64,000 bases of DNA from Pseudomonas fluorescens (GCF_001307275.1 NZ_CP012831.1:5510501-5574500); one strand, 5' to 3'; counted from the first letter of the stretch, positions 50,927-60,234 are shown. The notes: generated by a model not told the origin, from the letters alone. Numbers and translations are program-made.

Positions 50927-51919
50927 ATGCGTTTAGTTCAGTTCGAATTGAGTAACGGCGAACGCCGCGTCGGTGTGGTCGACGGCGATCAGGTGCGCGA
51001 AGTGCAGGGCGCCGGTAGCGTGCGCGAGCTGGCGCTGGCGGCCATCGAGGCGGGTGTGAAGCTTGAGCAGCAGGTCGACAGCCTGGGCCTGGGGACGGGT
51101 CATGACTACGCCCGGTTGCTCGGTGAGTTGCGCATCCTGCCACCGCTGGACCACCCGGACCCGGCGCACCTGTTGGTCAGCGGTACCGGCCTGACCCACC
51201 TGGGCAGCGCCTCGGCCCGGGACAAGATGCACCAGCAGGCCGGCGACGAAGCGACCATGACCGACACCATGCGCATCTTCAAGTGGGGCGTGGAGGGCGG
51301 TAAACCCCAGGCCGGGCAGACCGGCGTGCAACCGGAATGGTTCTACAAGGGCGACGGCAGCATCGTCGTTCGTCCGGGCCATCCGTTCCCGCTGCCGCCC
51401 TTTGCCGAAGACGCCGGCGAAGAGCCGGAAATCAGCGGCCTGTATGTCATCGGCCACGACGGCAAGCCCTATCGCCTGGGCTTCGCGGTGGGCAACGAGT
51501 TTTCCGACCACGTCATGGAACGCAAGAATTACCTGTACCTGGCCCACTCGAAACTGCGCAGTTGCAGTTTTGGCCCGGAACTTCGCGTCGGTGAACTGCC
51601 TCAACATCTGTCCGGGACCAGTCGTATCCTGCGCAATGGCGAAGTGCTGTGGCAGAACGAGTTCCTCAGCGGCGAGGCGAACATGTGCCACAGCCTCGAG
51701 AACCTGGAGTTCCACCACTTCAAGTACAGTCAGTTCCTGCGCCCGGGGGACGTCCACGTTCACTTCTTCGGCACCGCGACCCTGTCGTTCGCCGACGGCA
51801 TCCGCACCCAGCCGGGGGATGTGTTCGAAATCAGCCAGGCTGAATTCGGCGCGCCGCTGGTCAACGGCATTGCCCCGGTAGACGCGGTGTTCAACCCGGG
51901 TACTATCGGCACACTTTAA
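50927..51919 (+). CDS. AraD1/GguC family protein (FAH superfamily), probable 2-keto-3-deoxy-acid dehydratase
   Basis: A 330-aa protein of the fumarylacetoacetate-hydrolase fold in the AraD1/GguC branch: MRLVQFELSNGERRVGVVDG at the start, LLVSGTGLTHLGSASARDKM, and the metal site region GNEFSDHVMERKNYLYLAHSK. By its place between dehydratase and dioxovalerate dehydrogenase it should convert the 2-keto-3-deoxypentonate to 2-oxoglutarate semialdehyde. That assignment follows context and the pathway logic of the Weimberg-type route. AAGGAGAAAG precedes the ATG; the ALDH gene follows 12 bases after its stop. Confidence 0.83.
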   Translation: MRLVQFELSNGERRVGVVDGDQVREVQGAGSVRELALAAIEAGVKLEQQVDSLGLGTGHDYARLLGELRILPPLDHPDPAHLLVSGTGLTHLGSASARDKMHQQAGDEATMTDTMRIFKWGVEGGKPQAGQTGVQPEWFYKGDGSIVVRPGHPFPLPPFAEDAGEEPEISGLYVIGHDGKPYRLGFAVGNEFSDHVMERKNYLYLAHSKLRSCSFGPELRVGELPQHLSGTSRILRNGEVLWQNEFLSGEANMCHSLENLEFHHFKYSQFLRPGDVHVHFFGTATLSFADGIRTQPGDVFEISQAEFGAPLVNGIAPVDAVFNPGTIGTL

Positions 51920-51931
51920 AGGAGACTTGCG

Positions 51932-53512
51932 ATGAACCAGATCCTTGGCCACAACTACATCGGCGGCGCACGCAGCGCGGCCGGCCAGACTCGCCTGCAG
52001 AGCGCCGACGCCAGCACCGGCGAGGCTTTGCCCCATGATTTCATCCAGGCCACGGCCGAAGAAGTCGATGCTGCCGCCAAGGCCGCGGCTGCGGCTTATC
52101 CGGCCTACCGAAGCCTGAGCGCGGTGCGCCGGGCCGAGTTCCTCGAGGCCATTGCCGATGAACTGGACGCCTTGGGCGATGAATTCGTGGCCGTGGTCTG
52201 CCGTGAAACCGCGCTGCCGGCGGCACGGATCCAGGGCGAGCGCGGTCGCACCAGCGGCCAGATGCGCCTGTTCGCCAAGGTCTTGCGCCGAGGCGATTTC
52301 TACGGCGCGCGCATCGACCGGGCATTGCCTGAGCGCACGCCGCTACCGCGTCCGGACCTGCGCCAATACCGCATCGGCCTGGGGCCGGTGGCGGTGTTCG
52401 GCGCCAGTAACTTCCCCCTGGCGTTTTCCACCGCCGGCGGCGACACGGCGTCGGCCCTGGCGGCCGGTTGCCCAGTGGTGTTCAAGGCCCACAGCGGCCA
52501 CATGGCGACCGCCGAGCACGTGGCCGATGCGATCATTCGCGCGGCGGAAAAAACCGCGATGCCGGCTGGCGTGTTCAACATGATCTACGGCGGTGGTGTC
52601 GGCGAATGGCTGGTCAAGCATCCGGCGATCCAGGCTGTGGGCTTCACCGGTTCTCTCAAGGGCGGGCGTGCCCTGTGCGACATGGCGGCCGCACGGCCGC
52701 AGCCGATTCCGGTGTTCGCCGAAATGTCGAGCATCAACCCTGTGATCGTGTTGCCGCAAGCGCTGGAAACCCGCGCCGAGAGCGTCGCTCGCGACTTGAC
52801 CGCCTCGGTGGTGCAGGGCTGTGGTCAGTTCTGTACCAACCCGGGCCTGGTGATCGGCATTCGCTCGCCGCAATTCACCGCCTTCACCCAGCAAGTGGCC
52901 GCGCTGATTGGTGACCAGGCGCCCCAGACCATGCTCAACGCCGGCACGCTGCAAAGCTACGGCAAGGGCCTGCAGAAATTGCTCGCTCACCCGGGTATCG
53001 AGCACCTGGCCGGGCGCGAGCAGCAGGGCAACCAGGCCCAGCCGCAGCTGTTCAAGGCCGATGCCAGCCTGCTGATCAACGGTGACGAGGCGCTGCAAGA
53101 AGAAGTGTTCGGCCCGACCACGGTGTTTGTCGAAGTCGCCGACCAGGCACAACTGACCGCCGCGCTGAACGGCCTGCACGGCCAACTGACCGCGACGATG
53201 ATTGGCGAGCCGGCGGATTTCGAACGGTTCGGCGAATTGACACCGCTGCTGGAACAGAAGGTCGGCCGCATCCTGCTCAACGGTTATCCGACCGGGGTCG
53301 AGGTGTGTGATTCGATGGTGCACGGCGGGCCTTACCCGGCGACGTCCGATGCCCGGGGCACCTCGGTGGGCACATTGGCGATCGATCGCTTCCTGCGCCC
53401 GGTGTGCTTCCAGAACTATCCCGACAGTCTGCTGCCGGAACCGCTGAAGAACGCCAACCCGCTGGGGATCCTGCGGTTGGTGGATGGGGTGCCGGGGCGC
53501 GAGGCGCTCTGA
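51932..53512 (+). CDS. 2,5-dioxovalerate (2-oxoglutarate semialdehyde) dehydrogenase
   Basis: A 526-aa aldehyde dehydrogenase. The catalytic Cys301 is in GQFCTNPG, the Glu in PVFAEMSSINPV, and the cofactor loop is VFGASNFPLAFSTAGGD. This branch (about 525 residues, with the extended N-terminus) oxidises 2-oxoglutarate semialdehyde to 2-oxoglutarate, usually with NADP. It closes the pathway so that a pentonic acid enters the TCA cycle. Strong AAGGAGA upstream. Confidence 0.9.
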   Translation: MNQILGHNYIGGARSAAGQTRLQSADASTGEALPHDFIQATAEEVDAAAKAAAAAYPAYRSLSAVRRAEFLEAIADELDALGDEFVAVVCRETALPAARIQGERGRTSGQMRLFAKVLRRGDFYGARIDRALPERTPLPRPDLRQYRIGLGPVAVFGASNFPLAFSTAGGDTASALAAGCPVVFKAHSGHMATAEHVADAIIRAAEKTAMPAGVFNMIYGGGVGEWLVKHPAIQAVGFTGSLKGGRALCDMAAARPQPIPVFAEMSSINPVIVLPQALETRAESVARDLTASVVQGCGQFCTNPGLVIGIRSPQFTAFTQQVAALIGDQAPQTMLNAGTLQSYGKGLQKLLAHPGIEHLAGREQQGNQAQPQLFKADASLLINGDEALQEEVFGPTTVFVEVADQAQLTAALNGLHGQLTATMIGEPADFERFGELTPLLEQKVGRILLNGYPTGVEVCDSMVHGGPYPATSDARGTSVGTLAIDRFLRPVCFQNYPDSLLPEPLKNANPLGILRLVDGVPGREAL

Positions 53513-53556
53513 CGGCCGCGGTGGGGCAGTTGCATTGAGGTTTGATGGACTGCCGC

Positions 53557-53652
53557 CATCGCGAGCAAGCTCGCTCCCACACTGGATTTTTTGTGAACAC
53601 AAGATCTGTATTCACTGAAATCCTAATGGTGGGAGCGAGCTTGCTCGCGATG
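53557..53652. repeat. REPIN, family A
   Basis: Left arm 53557-53581, right arm ending at 53652, marking the end of the catabolic operon. The gap 53513-53749 has no gene besides. Confidence 0.9.
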
Positions 53653-53749
53653 GCGATCGCCCGGTCAACATCGCTTCTGAAGTGATGGCCCAAGGTCCAC
53701 TCGCCCATTGGGTTATCATGGCCACTTTCCCAAAGACCGACTGATCACC

Positions 53750-54046
53750 ATGACTGCCGTAACCGACCCCCTGCTGCTTGCCCTCGAATCCTGCGACATG
53801 CTGATTATCGATGGGCTGCACGCATTCAATTTTGAGCTCGACGATCAGGACCAACTGCACGTCGAGTGCATGAACGGCCGCACCCTCGAGCACTGGCGTT
53901 TCACGCCGGCGCAAATGCAGGCCGCGACGTTCGACAAGGCTTCGAATCACTGGATCATCACCAGTGATTCCGGTGACCACCGTCTGGAATGCGTGGACGC
54001 CACCAGCGGCCACGACGATGAGGACGACGAAGATGAAAATGCGTAG
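53750..54046 (+). CDS. Conserved small acidic hypothetical protein
   Basis: A 98-aa protein beginning MTAVTDPLLLALESCDMLII, with a beta-rich middle (QLHVECMNGRTLEHWRFTPAQM) and a very acidic tail (DDEDDEDEN). It has no signal peptide or cysteines pointing to metal binding. It resembles small Pseudomonas proteins without known function. Its last 14 bases overlap the lactonase gene, whose ribosome site lies in its acidic tail codons (GAGGACGACG), so the two are coupled. Confidence 0.7.
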   Translation: MTAVTDPLLLALESCDMLIIDGLHAFNFELDDQDQLHVECMNGRTLEHWRFTPAQMQAATFDKASNHWIITSDSGDHRLECVDATSGHDDEDDEDENA

Positions 54047-55208
54047 TTTCTGGCCGCTGTTGATGGCCGGCAGCCTGGGCGCCATGGGCGTCCAGGCGGA
54101 CTCCGAAGAGCGTCATCAACTGCTGGTGGGGTCTTATACCGCCGGGCAGAGCCAAGGCATCTATCGGTTGCAGTTCGACAGCCGTACCGGCCAGATCGAC
54201 GCCAACCCCTTGCAAGTGATCAAGACGGACAACCCCTCGTGGCTGACTCTCTCGCCCGACCTGACCCGGCTGTTCGTGGTCAACGAAAACGGTCCGGGCC
54301 AGAAAGACCCGGTGGGCAAGGTCAGCAGCTACGCCATCGACCCGAAGACCCATGCCATCAGCCTGATCAACCAGGTGCAATCCCTGGGCAACGAGCCGAC
54401 CCATTCCAGCCTCAGCGGCGATGGTCGGCACCTGCTGGTCAGCAACTATTCGGTCGTGGAAGACCCGGGCGGCACCCTGGCGGTATTGCCGGTGGGTGCC
54501 GACGGCAAGCTGTCGCCGGTGGTGCAGTTGAGCAGCCATCAACCGAGCCGGGTCAACCCCGAGCGGCAGATGTCGGCCCATGTGCACGCGGCGGTCTCCT
54601 CGCCCGATGGCAAGTACGTGTTCGCCAACGACCTGGGGGCGGACAAGGTGTTCATCTACCGCTACGACCCCAAGGCCAATCCCGAGCTGCCGCTGATCGC
54701 CGCCGACCCGGCTTTCGTGCAGTTGCCACCTGGCAGCGGACCGCGTCACCTGCTGTTCAGCGCTGACGGCAAGCACGCCTGGCTGACCATGGAAATGAGC
54801 GCGCAAGTGGCGGTGTTCGATTACCAGGACGGCCGCCTGACCCAGCGTCAACTGGTCGACCTGGCCGCCGGCAAACCCCAGCCGGGCAGGGCGGCGGCTG
54901 CGCTGCATGCTTCCAGGGACGGCAAGTTCCTCTACGTCAGTAACCGTGGCACCACCAATGAAGTGCTGGTGTTCGCCATTGACCCGGCTGCGGGTACGCT
55001 CAAAGAGCTGCAGCGGCGCTCGGTCGAAGGCGATCATCCGCGGGAGTTCAGCCTCGACCCGAGCGGGAAATTCCTGCTGATTGCCAATCAGAAGAGCAAC
55101 CAGATCGTGGTGGTCGAGCGCGATCCGAAGAGCGGTCTGCTGGGTAAAACCGTGCAGAAAATGCCGATGGATGCGCCGAGCGACTTGAAGTTCATGCTGC
55201 GTCAATAG
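54033..55208 (+). CDS. Exported lactonase of the YbhE/6-phosphogluconolactonase propeller family
   Basis: A 391-aa protein with a signal peptide (MKMRSFWPLLMAGSLGAMGV, cleavage near QAD). A seven-bladed propeller of the YbhE/Lactonase family follows: LLVGSYTAGQSQGIYRLQFD at the start, SAHVHAAVSSPDGKYVF with its conserved His, LPPGSGPRHLLFSADGKHAW, and FSLDPSGKFLLIANQKSN. Cytosolic relatives hydrolyse 6-phosphogluconolactone; the signal peptide points to periplasmic sugar lactones. It starts within the preceding small gene (GAGGA eight bases before the ATG at 54033). The neighbouring pentonate pathway suggests a shared substrate, which is inference. Confidence 0.85.
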   Translation: MKMRSFWPLLMAGSLGAMGVQADSEERHQLLVGSYTAGQSQGIYRLQFDSRTGQIDANPLQVIKTDNPSWLTLSPDLTRLFVVNENGPGQKDPVGKVSSYAIDPKTHAISLINQVQSLGNEPTHSSLSGDGRHLLVSNYSVVEDPGGTLAVLPVGADGKLSPVVQLSSHQPSRVNPERQMSAHVHAAVSSPDGKYVFANDLGADKVFIYRYDPKANPELPLIAADPAFVQLPPGSGPRHLLFSADGKHAWLTMEMSAQVAVFDYQDGRLTQRQLVDLAAGKPQPGRAAAALHASRDGKFLYVSNRGTTNEVLVFAIDPAAGTLKELQRRSVEGDHPREFSLDPSGKFLLIANQKSNQIVVVERDPKSGLLGKTVQKMPMDAPSDLKFMLRQ

Positions 55209-55210
55209 AC

Positions 55211-55237
55211 CGCAGGCCTTGGTTTTCAAGGCCTGCG
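55211..55237 (+). terminator. Hairpin terminator after the lactonase gene
   Basis: A perfect 11-bp stem, CGCAGGCCTTG / CAAGGCCTGCG, with loop GTTTT, two bases after the stop. It has only a short T-containing tail. Confidence 0.7.
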
Positions 55238-55364
55238 CCGTTGTATCAACGAGACTGATATTCGCTAGTATTGCAAAGCATTTCAAAGCGAGACGCCTCG
55301 GCGCGTAAGTTTGCTCCACGGCCCAACCGGGCAAGTCAGCCAACTGAATCCGAGGTCTACCGCC

Positions 55365-55544
55365 ATGAATCTGAATCTCTTCTCCGTGATCGCCGCTTCC
55401 GCCATCTCTGCCACCGTAGCGCTGCCCGCCAGTGCCAGTGTCGAGATCAGCGACAAGAAAAACCGTACCCAGAGCTACACCGAGAAATACCTGCAACAAA
55501 GCGCCAACTTCTATGCGGCGCTGGACCACAAGACCCAACACTGA
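55365..55544 (+). CDS. Small secreted peptide precursor (59 aa)
   Basis: A 59-aa product: signal peptide MNLNLFSVIAASAISATVAL with a PASA-S-type cleavage, leaving about 35 residues (SVEISDKKNRTQSYTEKYLQ and after). The mature part is hydrophilic, without cysteine, and helical in outlook. The ATG at 55365 has GAGGT upstream. It stands alone between a terminator and a large hairpin. Function unknown; the clean signal and ribosome site make it a likely real gene. Confidence 0.62.
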   Translation: MNLNLFSVIAASAISATVALPASASVEISDKKNRTQSYTEKYLQQSANFYAALDHKTQH

Positions 55545-55561
55545 AATCTCGCGCAACGCCT

Positions 55562-55624
55562 GAAGCCTGCGATCTTTTCATCTTCACTGAACATTCAGGT
55601 GAAAGAGAAAAGATCGCAGGCTTC
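55562..55624. repeat. Large hairpin, 18-bp perfect arms
   Basis: Arms GAAGCCTGCGATCTTTTC (55562-55579) and its exact complement at 55607-55624, with an imperfect inner stem. The arm motif recalls an intergenic repeat common in the P. fluorescens group (recollection). No T run, so it is not a typical terminator. Confidence 0.75.
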
Positions 55625-55719
55625 GCCGTTTCTGGAAAAATCCCGCTGTAATATCACTTGGCCATGTGTTTAAATTTGACGCTGACAAATTGACTCCTTC
55701 GCAGATAAGGATCGACACC

Positions 55720-55845
55720 ATGGCGATGCGTCTGGCAGTGATGCTGCTGTTTCTCTACTCCACGCCGATTGTCTCGGCGGCCCAACCGGATGCCGGTGAG
55801 TTGGAAGTGGCACGTGAGCGCTTATTGAGTCTGCTGAGCGATTGA
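55720..55845 (+). CDS. Tiny secreted peptide precursor (41 aa)
   Basis: An open frame of 41 codons: MAMRLAVMLLFLYSTPIVSA is a compact signal peptide with an SAA cleavage site, leaving about 20 residues (AQPDAGELEVARERLLSLLS). AAGGA stands eight bases before the ATG. Too short for a family call. It may be a periplasmic micropeptide, or a chance frame, but signal, ribosome site and codon use all agree. Confidence 0.5.
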   Translation: MAMRLAVMLLFLYSTPIVSAAQPDAGELEVARERLLSLLSD

Positions 55846-55871
55846 TCGGACCAGGCCGGTTATTGATATTT

Positions 55872-55958
55872 TGTGGGAGCAAGGCTTGCCCGCGATGAAG
55901 GCGATGCGGTCCTTCAGAAATCGAGTCGCCTGTATCGCGGGCAAGCCTTGCTCCCACA
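55872..55958. repeat. REPIN, variant (GCAAGGCTTGCCCGCG type)
   Basis: Left arm from 55872 (TGTGGGAGCAAGGCTTGCCC) and inverted arm ending at 55958, a third sequence variant of the family A layout. Confidence 0.85.
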
Positions 55959-55993
55959 GAAATCCCCTCGCCACAAGGGTTTTGTGCAGGGCG

Positions 55994-56596
55994 TTATTTG
56001 GCCATGATCGCCACGAACAGCTCGGACTCCAGGAACCTCTGCAACCAATCCTGTAGCCGGGGATAGGGCGCCTGGGCAAACCAGTCGCGGTCGACGTGGG
56101 CGAATTGCCGTATGAAGGGCATCACTGCCACGTCCGCCAGGCTCTGGTGCTCCGCTGCCAGAAACGGCCGGGTTGCAAGCAGTGCCTCCAGGCGACGCAG
56201 AAAGTCTTCGCCCTGGCTGCGGTAATGCTCCTTCGGGTACTCGGGGTAGCGCTCGGGGTACTTGTAGCGATTCAAGTGCAGCTTGAACACCTGGTCGTTT
56301 TCCTCGATCAACGCCGCCGTCAACGCCTGGCCGTCGGCGTTGTCCCGTAGCCGCCAGTCTTGCGGGTCGTGCTGGGCCAAGGCCCAGCTCATGATCTCCA
56401 GGCTTTCATCGATCACCCGGCCATCGACCTGCAGCACCGGCACCGTGCCTTTGCTGGAGAGGGCGAGCATCTCGGCGGGCTTGGCCTTCAGGCTGACTTC
56501 GACAATCGTCACCTCGACCGCGCTGTAGCGCAAGGCCATGCGCGTCCGCATCGCGTAGGGGCAGCGGCGGAAGGAATAGAGCGTGGCGCGGCTCAT
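55994..56596 (-). CDS. Glutathione S-transferase family protein
   Basis: A 200-aa two-domain GST. The thioredoxin-like N-terminal domain (about 1-75) has the active-site region RRCPYAMRTRMAL and the glutathione-binding SKGTVPVL and DESLEIM. The helical C-terminal domain covers about 90-200. Substrate not predictable. Its ATG overlaps the sbcC stop (ATGA), so it is the last gene of the sbcD-sbcC unit. Confidence 0.88.
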   Translation of the reverse strand: MSRATLYSFRRCPYAMRTRMALRYSAVEVTIVEVSLKAKPAEMLALSSKGTVPVLQVDGRVIDESLEIMSWALAQHDPQDWRLRDNADGQALTAALIEENDQVFKLHLNRYKYPERYPEYPKEHYRSQGEDFLRRLEALLATRPFLAAEHQSLADVAVMPFIRQFAHVDRDWFAQAPYPRLQDWLQRFLESELFVAIMAK

Positions 56597-59500
56597 TTCA
56601 CTTCCACCGTGCTCAACCCGTTGCCCTGACGACGGACCTGGATCTGCACCGGGATCCGCTCGTGCATTTCCTGCACGTGGGAAATCACCGCGACCTTGCG
56701 GCCTTGGGCCTGCAAGCCGTCGAGGGCGTCCATCGCCAGTTGCAGCGATTCGGGGTCGAGGCTGCCGAAGCCTTCGTCGATGAACAGCGATTCGATCCTC
56801 AATGTGCTCGACGCCATCGAGGCCAGGCCCAGGGCCAGGGCGAGGGAGACCAGGAAGGTTTCGCCGCCGGACAACGAATGCACCGAGCGCAGTTCATCCC
56901 CCATTTCCGTGTCCATCACCAGCAGACCGAGCATGCTGCCGCCACGCTTGAGCCGGTAGCGGCGCACCAGTTGTCGCAGTTGGGCATTGGCGTGATGCAC
57001 CAGCAAGTCGAGGTTGTAGGCCTGGGCCAGTTTGCGGAAGCGGTCGCCGGTAGCCGAGCCGATCAGCGCATCGAGGCGTGCCCAGCGCTGGTATTCGGCG
57101 TAGGCCTGTTCGATCTGCTGGGCCAGGGCTTGGTTGGCGTTCTGTCGGCGCTGGTCCTCGGCCTGTTCGGCACGCAGTTCGGCGCAACGCTGTTCGCTGA
57201 CGGCGAATTGAGTTTGCAGTTCGGCGAGGGCTTCGGCGAGTTGTTCGGGCGCCAGGTTGCCGTTGTGCTGGGCCTGGTGGTTGTGCAGGCGCTGCTCGCG
57301 TTCGGTGAGCAATACGCTGGCCTGTTCGATGGCTTTTTCGCTGTTGAGCAAGCGCTGGCGCAACTGGCCGACGTGTTGCTCGTCCAGGCCGAGCAGGGCT
57401 TCAAGGGCGGCATCGTCCAGTTCAGGATGGCCGGTGCGCCACTGCGCGATACCCGTGGTCAACGCCTGAAGTTCGTGGTCCAGGGATTGCGCCTGCTCCT
57501 GGCGGGCCTTGAGTTCGGCGGCCAGTTGCACAAGGCTGTTGCGCACTTGCTGCAACTGCTGATTGGCCGTCGCCTCGGCCTCCCGGGTCTGTTCCAGGCG
57601 CTGGTCGAGTTGTTGTTGCCATTGTTCGGCGCTGAGGTGTTCGCCGAGCAGTTGCGCGAGTTTCTCCTGGCAGGCCTGCTGTTGCTCGCTCAGGGCGCTG
57701 AATTGCAGGCGGGCCGCTTCCAGTTGCTGGACGCGGGTCTGCTGGCGGTCCTGCTCTTTCTCCAGGGTCTGCTGGCGCTGGCGTTGTTCGTCCAGTTCGT
57801 CGCGCTGCTGTTCCAGTTGCTCCAGGCGTTGGGCAATCTGCTGGTCGAGCTGCAGGAAGGTCGCGGCGGGTTCGCTGCGCAAGGCCTGCAAGGTGTCCGC
57901 CGGTAGCAGGGTGCTGAAGTGGTTCAGTTCCTCGTCCAGGCGCTGGCGGTCGCGGGCCAGTGCTTGCTGCTGGTTGCCCAGGTGGTGTGACGCCTGCTGG
58001 CTGGCCGTTTCGGCCTCGCGCAGGCGCTGGCCCATGCGTGCGGCGTCCTGTTGCAGGGTCAGCAGGGCGGCTTGGCGTTGTTCGTCCTGGCCGATGCGCA
58101 GGTGCAATTGGCTGTTCTGTTGGGCCAGCCAGGCGTCGCGCTTGCTCGCATCCTGGGCCAGCAGTTGCGCCGACAACGGGTGGGCTTCCAGGCTGGGCGC
58201 CAGGCTCTGTTGCTGGCTGGCGAGCTGTTCCTGTTGTTGTTTGAGTTCCTTGAGCTGGGCAATGACCCCGCTGTATTGCGCCCGCAGGTCGATGACTTTC
58301 TCATTGAGCTGTTCGACGGCTTTGCGGGCGTTGGCCTCTTCGGCTTCATCGAAGCGTCCGAGGTTTTCCAACAGGGCTTCGGGCTGATGATAAGGGTGCT
58401 CGACGCTGCCACACACCGGGCAGGGCTGCTCGTCCTGCAACTGTGCGCGCAGTTGTTCGACGCTTTCACTGCGGGCCAGGCGCTGGCGTTCCAGCAGTTC
58501 GCGGGTCACGGTCAGGGTCTGTTCGGCGATGGTCAGCTCGGCCTTGGCTTCGCCGCCCTCACGCACCAGGCGGTCACGTTCCTGCAACGCCTGTTGTTGG
58601 CGTTGCTCGAGCTCGGCACCCCGTTTGTCCAGTTCTTGCTGACTGGCCCACAGCCGGGTCAGGTCTTCGAAGGCGCGCAGTTGCTTGCGGTTGTCTTGCA
58701 GCAGGGTGCCGAGCAATTGGATCTGTTCGGCCACGGCCTCCGGCTCGGCGCCGGCTTCCTTGTACAGCACCTCAAGGTCTTGTCGGCGGCTGGCCAGTTC
58801 CTCGGCGGCACGGGCGGCGCCTTGCTCCAGCATGGAGAGTTCGGCCAGGCCCTGGTTCAGGCGATTGCCGATCAGCATCAGTTGTTGGAGGCGGTCGCGA
58901 TAGGCGTTCCAGGCGTCGCTCAGCGGTGCCAGGTGCGTACTTTGTTCAAGCTCGCCGGCGATTCGCTGCAAGCGCTCGGCCACCTGTTTCTGCTGTTCGA
59001 GCAAGGTGTCGATGGCGCGCTGGCCTTCGGTGCACGCTTGTTGCGCCTGGTCCTGGTGCCCGGCGGCCTGGCTGGCGTCCCTGACGAGACGGGCGAGGGT
59101 GCTTTGCTCCTCGAAAGCCTGGCGTAATAACGGCGCACTGTCGCTGCTTTGTTGCCGGGCCGCGACCAATGCCAGTTGCGTGACGCCCAGGCCTTTTTCG
59201 AGTTCGGCTTGCTGCTGGTGCAGGTCGATTTGCTGCTGGGTGAGCTGCTGGATCTGCGCGGCCAAGGGCTCGAGCTGTCGGCTCAGTTCCGCCTGGCGGA
59301 TGAACTGATGGCGTTGGGGCGCCAACTGTTCCAGGCGGGTCAGTTTCAGGCGTTCGTCGGCCAGGGCGTGCCAATCGGCCTGGGCCTGTTGCAACTGTTC
59401 GGCGGCGCTGGCGTGTTCATCCTGCAATTGGCGCAGGTCGCGCAGCCAGGTGTGTTGCTGCTCCAGTTGCTTGAGTTGCGCCTGTTGGGCCTTGAGTTGT

Positions 59501-60234
59501 TGCTGGGCGTCGTTGAAGCGCTGGTCGAGCTCGGCCCGGGCTTCGGGGGCCAGCGGGGTGACACCGGTGGCCTGGTCCTGCAGCTGTTTGTGGTTTTCCT
59601 TGGCTTGCTTGGCCTTGTCGAAGGCGCGACGACCGAGGCGGGTATACAGGGCGGTGTCGGTGAGTTTTTCCAGCAGTTCGCTGCGGTCGTTGTCATCGGC
59701 CTTGAGGAACGCGCTGAACTCGCTCTGGGCCAGCAACACGGCGCGGGTGAACTGCTCGAAGTTCAGGCCAAGGGCGGCTTCGAGCTGGGTCTTGTATTCG
59801 CCTTTCTGGCTCGCCAGCAGTTGATCGTTGTCCAGGTCCCGCAGGCTCTGGCGGCTGGCTTGTAATTTGCCGCCGGCCTTTTCCCGGGCGCGATTGGCTT
59901 CCCAGCGGGCCCGGTAGCGGCGCCCGTCGAGGCCGCGAAAATCCACTTCGGCAAAACCATCGCCGGTGCCACGGCGCAACAGTGTGCGCGGATCGCCCGT
60001 GGCAATCTCGCCATCGACGTCCGGCACCTTGGCATCGCGACCGGTGTTGTTGAGGCGCGGCACAGCGCCGAACAGCGCCAGGCACAAGGCGTCGAGCAGC
60101 GTACTCTTGCCGGCCCCGGTGGGACCGGTAATGGCGAACAGGCCGGCGCTGGCCAAGGGTTCGGCGGTGAAATCGATTTCAAACGGCCCGGCCAGGGACG
60201 CCAGGTTCTTCAGGCGGATCGCGAGGATCTTCAT
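56593..60234 (-). CDS. sbcC: Exonuclease subunit SbcC (SMC-like ATPase)
   Basis: A 1213-aa ATPase of the Rad50/SbcC class. The N-terminal Walker A is GPTGAGKST (37-45). Two long Gln/Leu/Glu-rich coiled coils flank a zinc hook CPVCG near residue 605. The C-terminal signature SLSGGETFLVSLALALGLA and Walker B LFIDEGFGSLD complete the head. With SbcD it forms a nuclease that cuts hairpins and protein-blocked DNA ends. Start overlaps the sbcD stop by four bases. The many palindromic REPINs in this genome are potential hairpin substrates (inference). Confidence 0.96.
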   Translation of the reverse strand: MKILAIRLKNLASLAGPFEIDFTAEPLASAGLFAITGPTGAGKSTLLDALCLALFGAVPRLNNTGRDAKVPDVDGEIATGDPRTLLRRGTGDGFAEVDFRGLDGRRYRARWEANRAREKAGGKLQASRQSLRDLDNDQLLASQKGEYKTQLEAALGLNFEQFTRAVLLAQSEFSAFLKADDNDRSELLEKLTDTALYTRLGRRAFDKAKQAKENHKQLQDQATGVTPLAPEARAELDQRFNDAQQQLKAQQAQLKQLEQQHTWLRDLRQLQDEHASAAEQLQQAQADWHALADERLKLTRLEQLAPQRHQFIRQAELSRQLEPLAAQIQQLTQQQIDLHQQQAELEKGLGVTQLALVAARQQSSDSAPLLRQAFEEQSTLARLVRDASQAAGHQDQAQQACTEGQRAIDTLLEQQKQVAERLQRIAGELEQSTHLAPLSDAWNAYRDRLQQLMLIGNRLNQGLAELSMLEQGAARAAEELASRRQDLEVLYKEAGAEPEAVAEQIQLLGTLLQDNRKQLRAFEDLTRLWASQQELDKRGAELEQRQQQALQERDRLVREGGEAKAELTIAEQTLTVTRELLERQRLARSESVEQLRAQLQDEQPCPVCGSVEHPYHQPEALLENLGRFDEAEEANARKAVEQLNEKVIDLRAQYSGVIAQLKELKQQQEQLASQQQSLAPSLEAHPLSAQLLAQDASKRDAWLAQQNSQLHLRIGQDEQRQAALLTLQQDAARMGQRLREAETASQQASHHLGNQQQALARDRQRLDEELNHFSTLLPADTLQALRSEPAATFLQLDQQIAQRLEQLEQQRDELDEQRQRQQTLEKEQDRQQTRVQQLEAARLQFSALSEQQQACQEKLAQLLGEHLSAEQWQQQLDQRLEQTREAEATANQQLQQVRNSLVQLAAELKARQEQAQSLDHELQALTTGIAQWRTGHPELDDAALEALLGLDEQHVGQLRQRLLNSEKAIEQASVLLTEREQRLHNHQAQHNGNLAPEQLAEALAELQTQFAVSEQRCAELRAEQAEDQRRQNANQALAQQIEQAYAEYQRWARLDALIGSATGDRFRKLAQAYNLDLLVHHANAQLRQLVRRYRLKRGGSMLGLLVMDTEMGDELRSVHSLSGGETFLVSLALALGLASMASSTLRIESLFIDEGFGSLDPESLQLAMDALDGLQAQGRKVAVISHVQEMHERIPVQIQVRRQGNGLSTVEVK

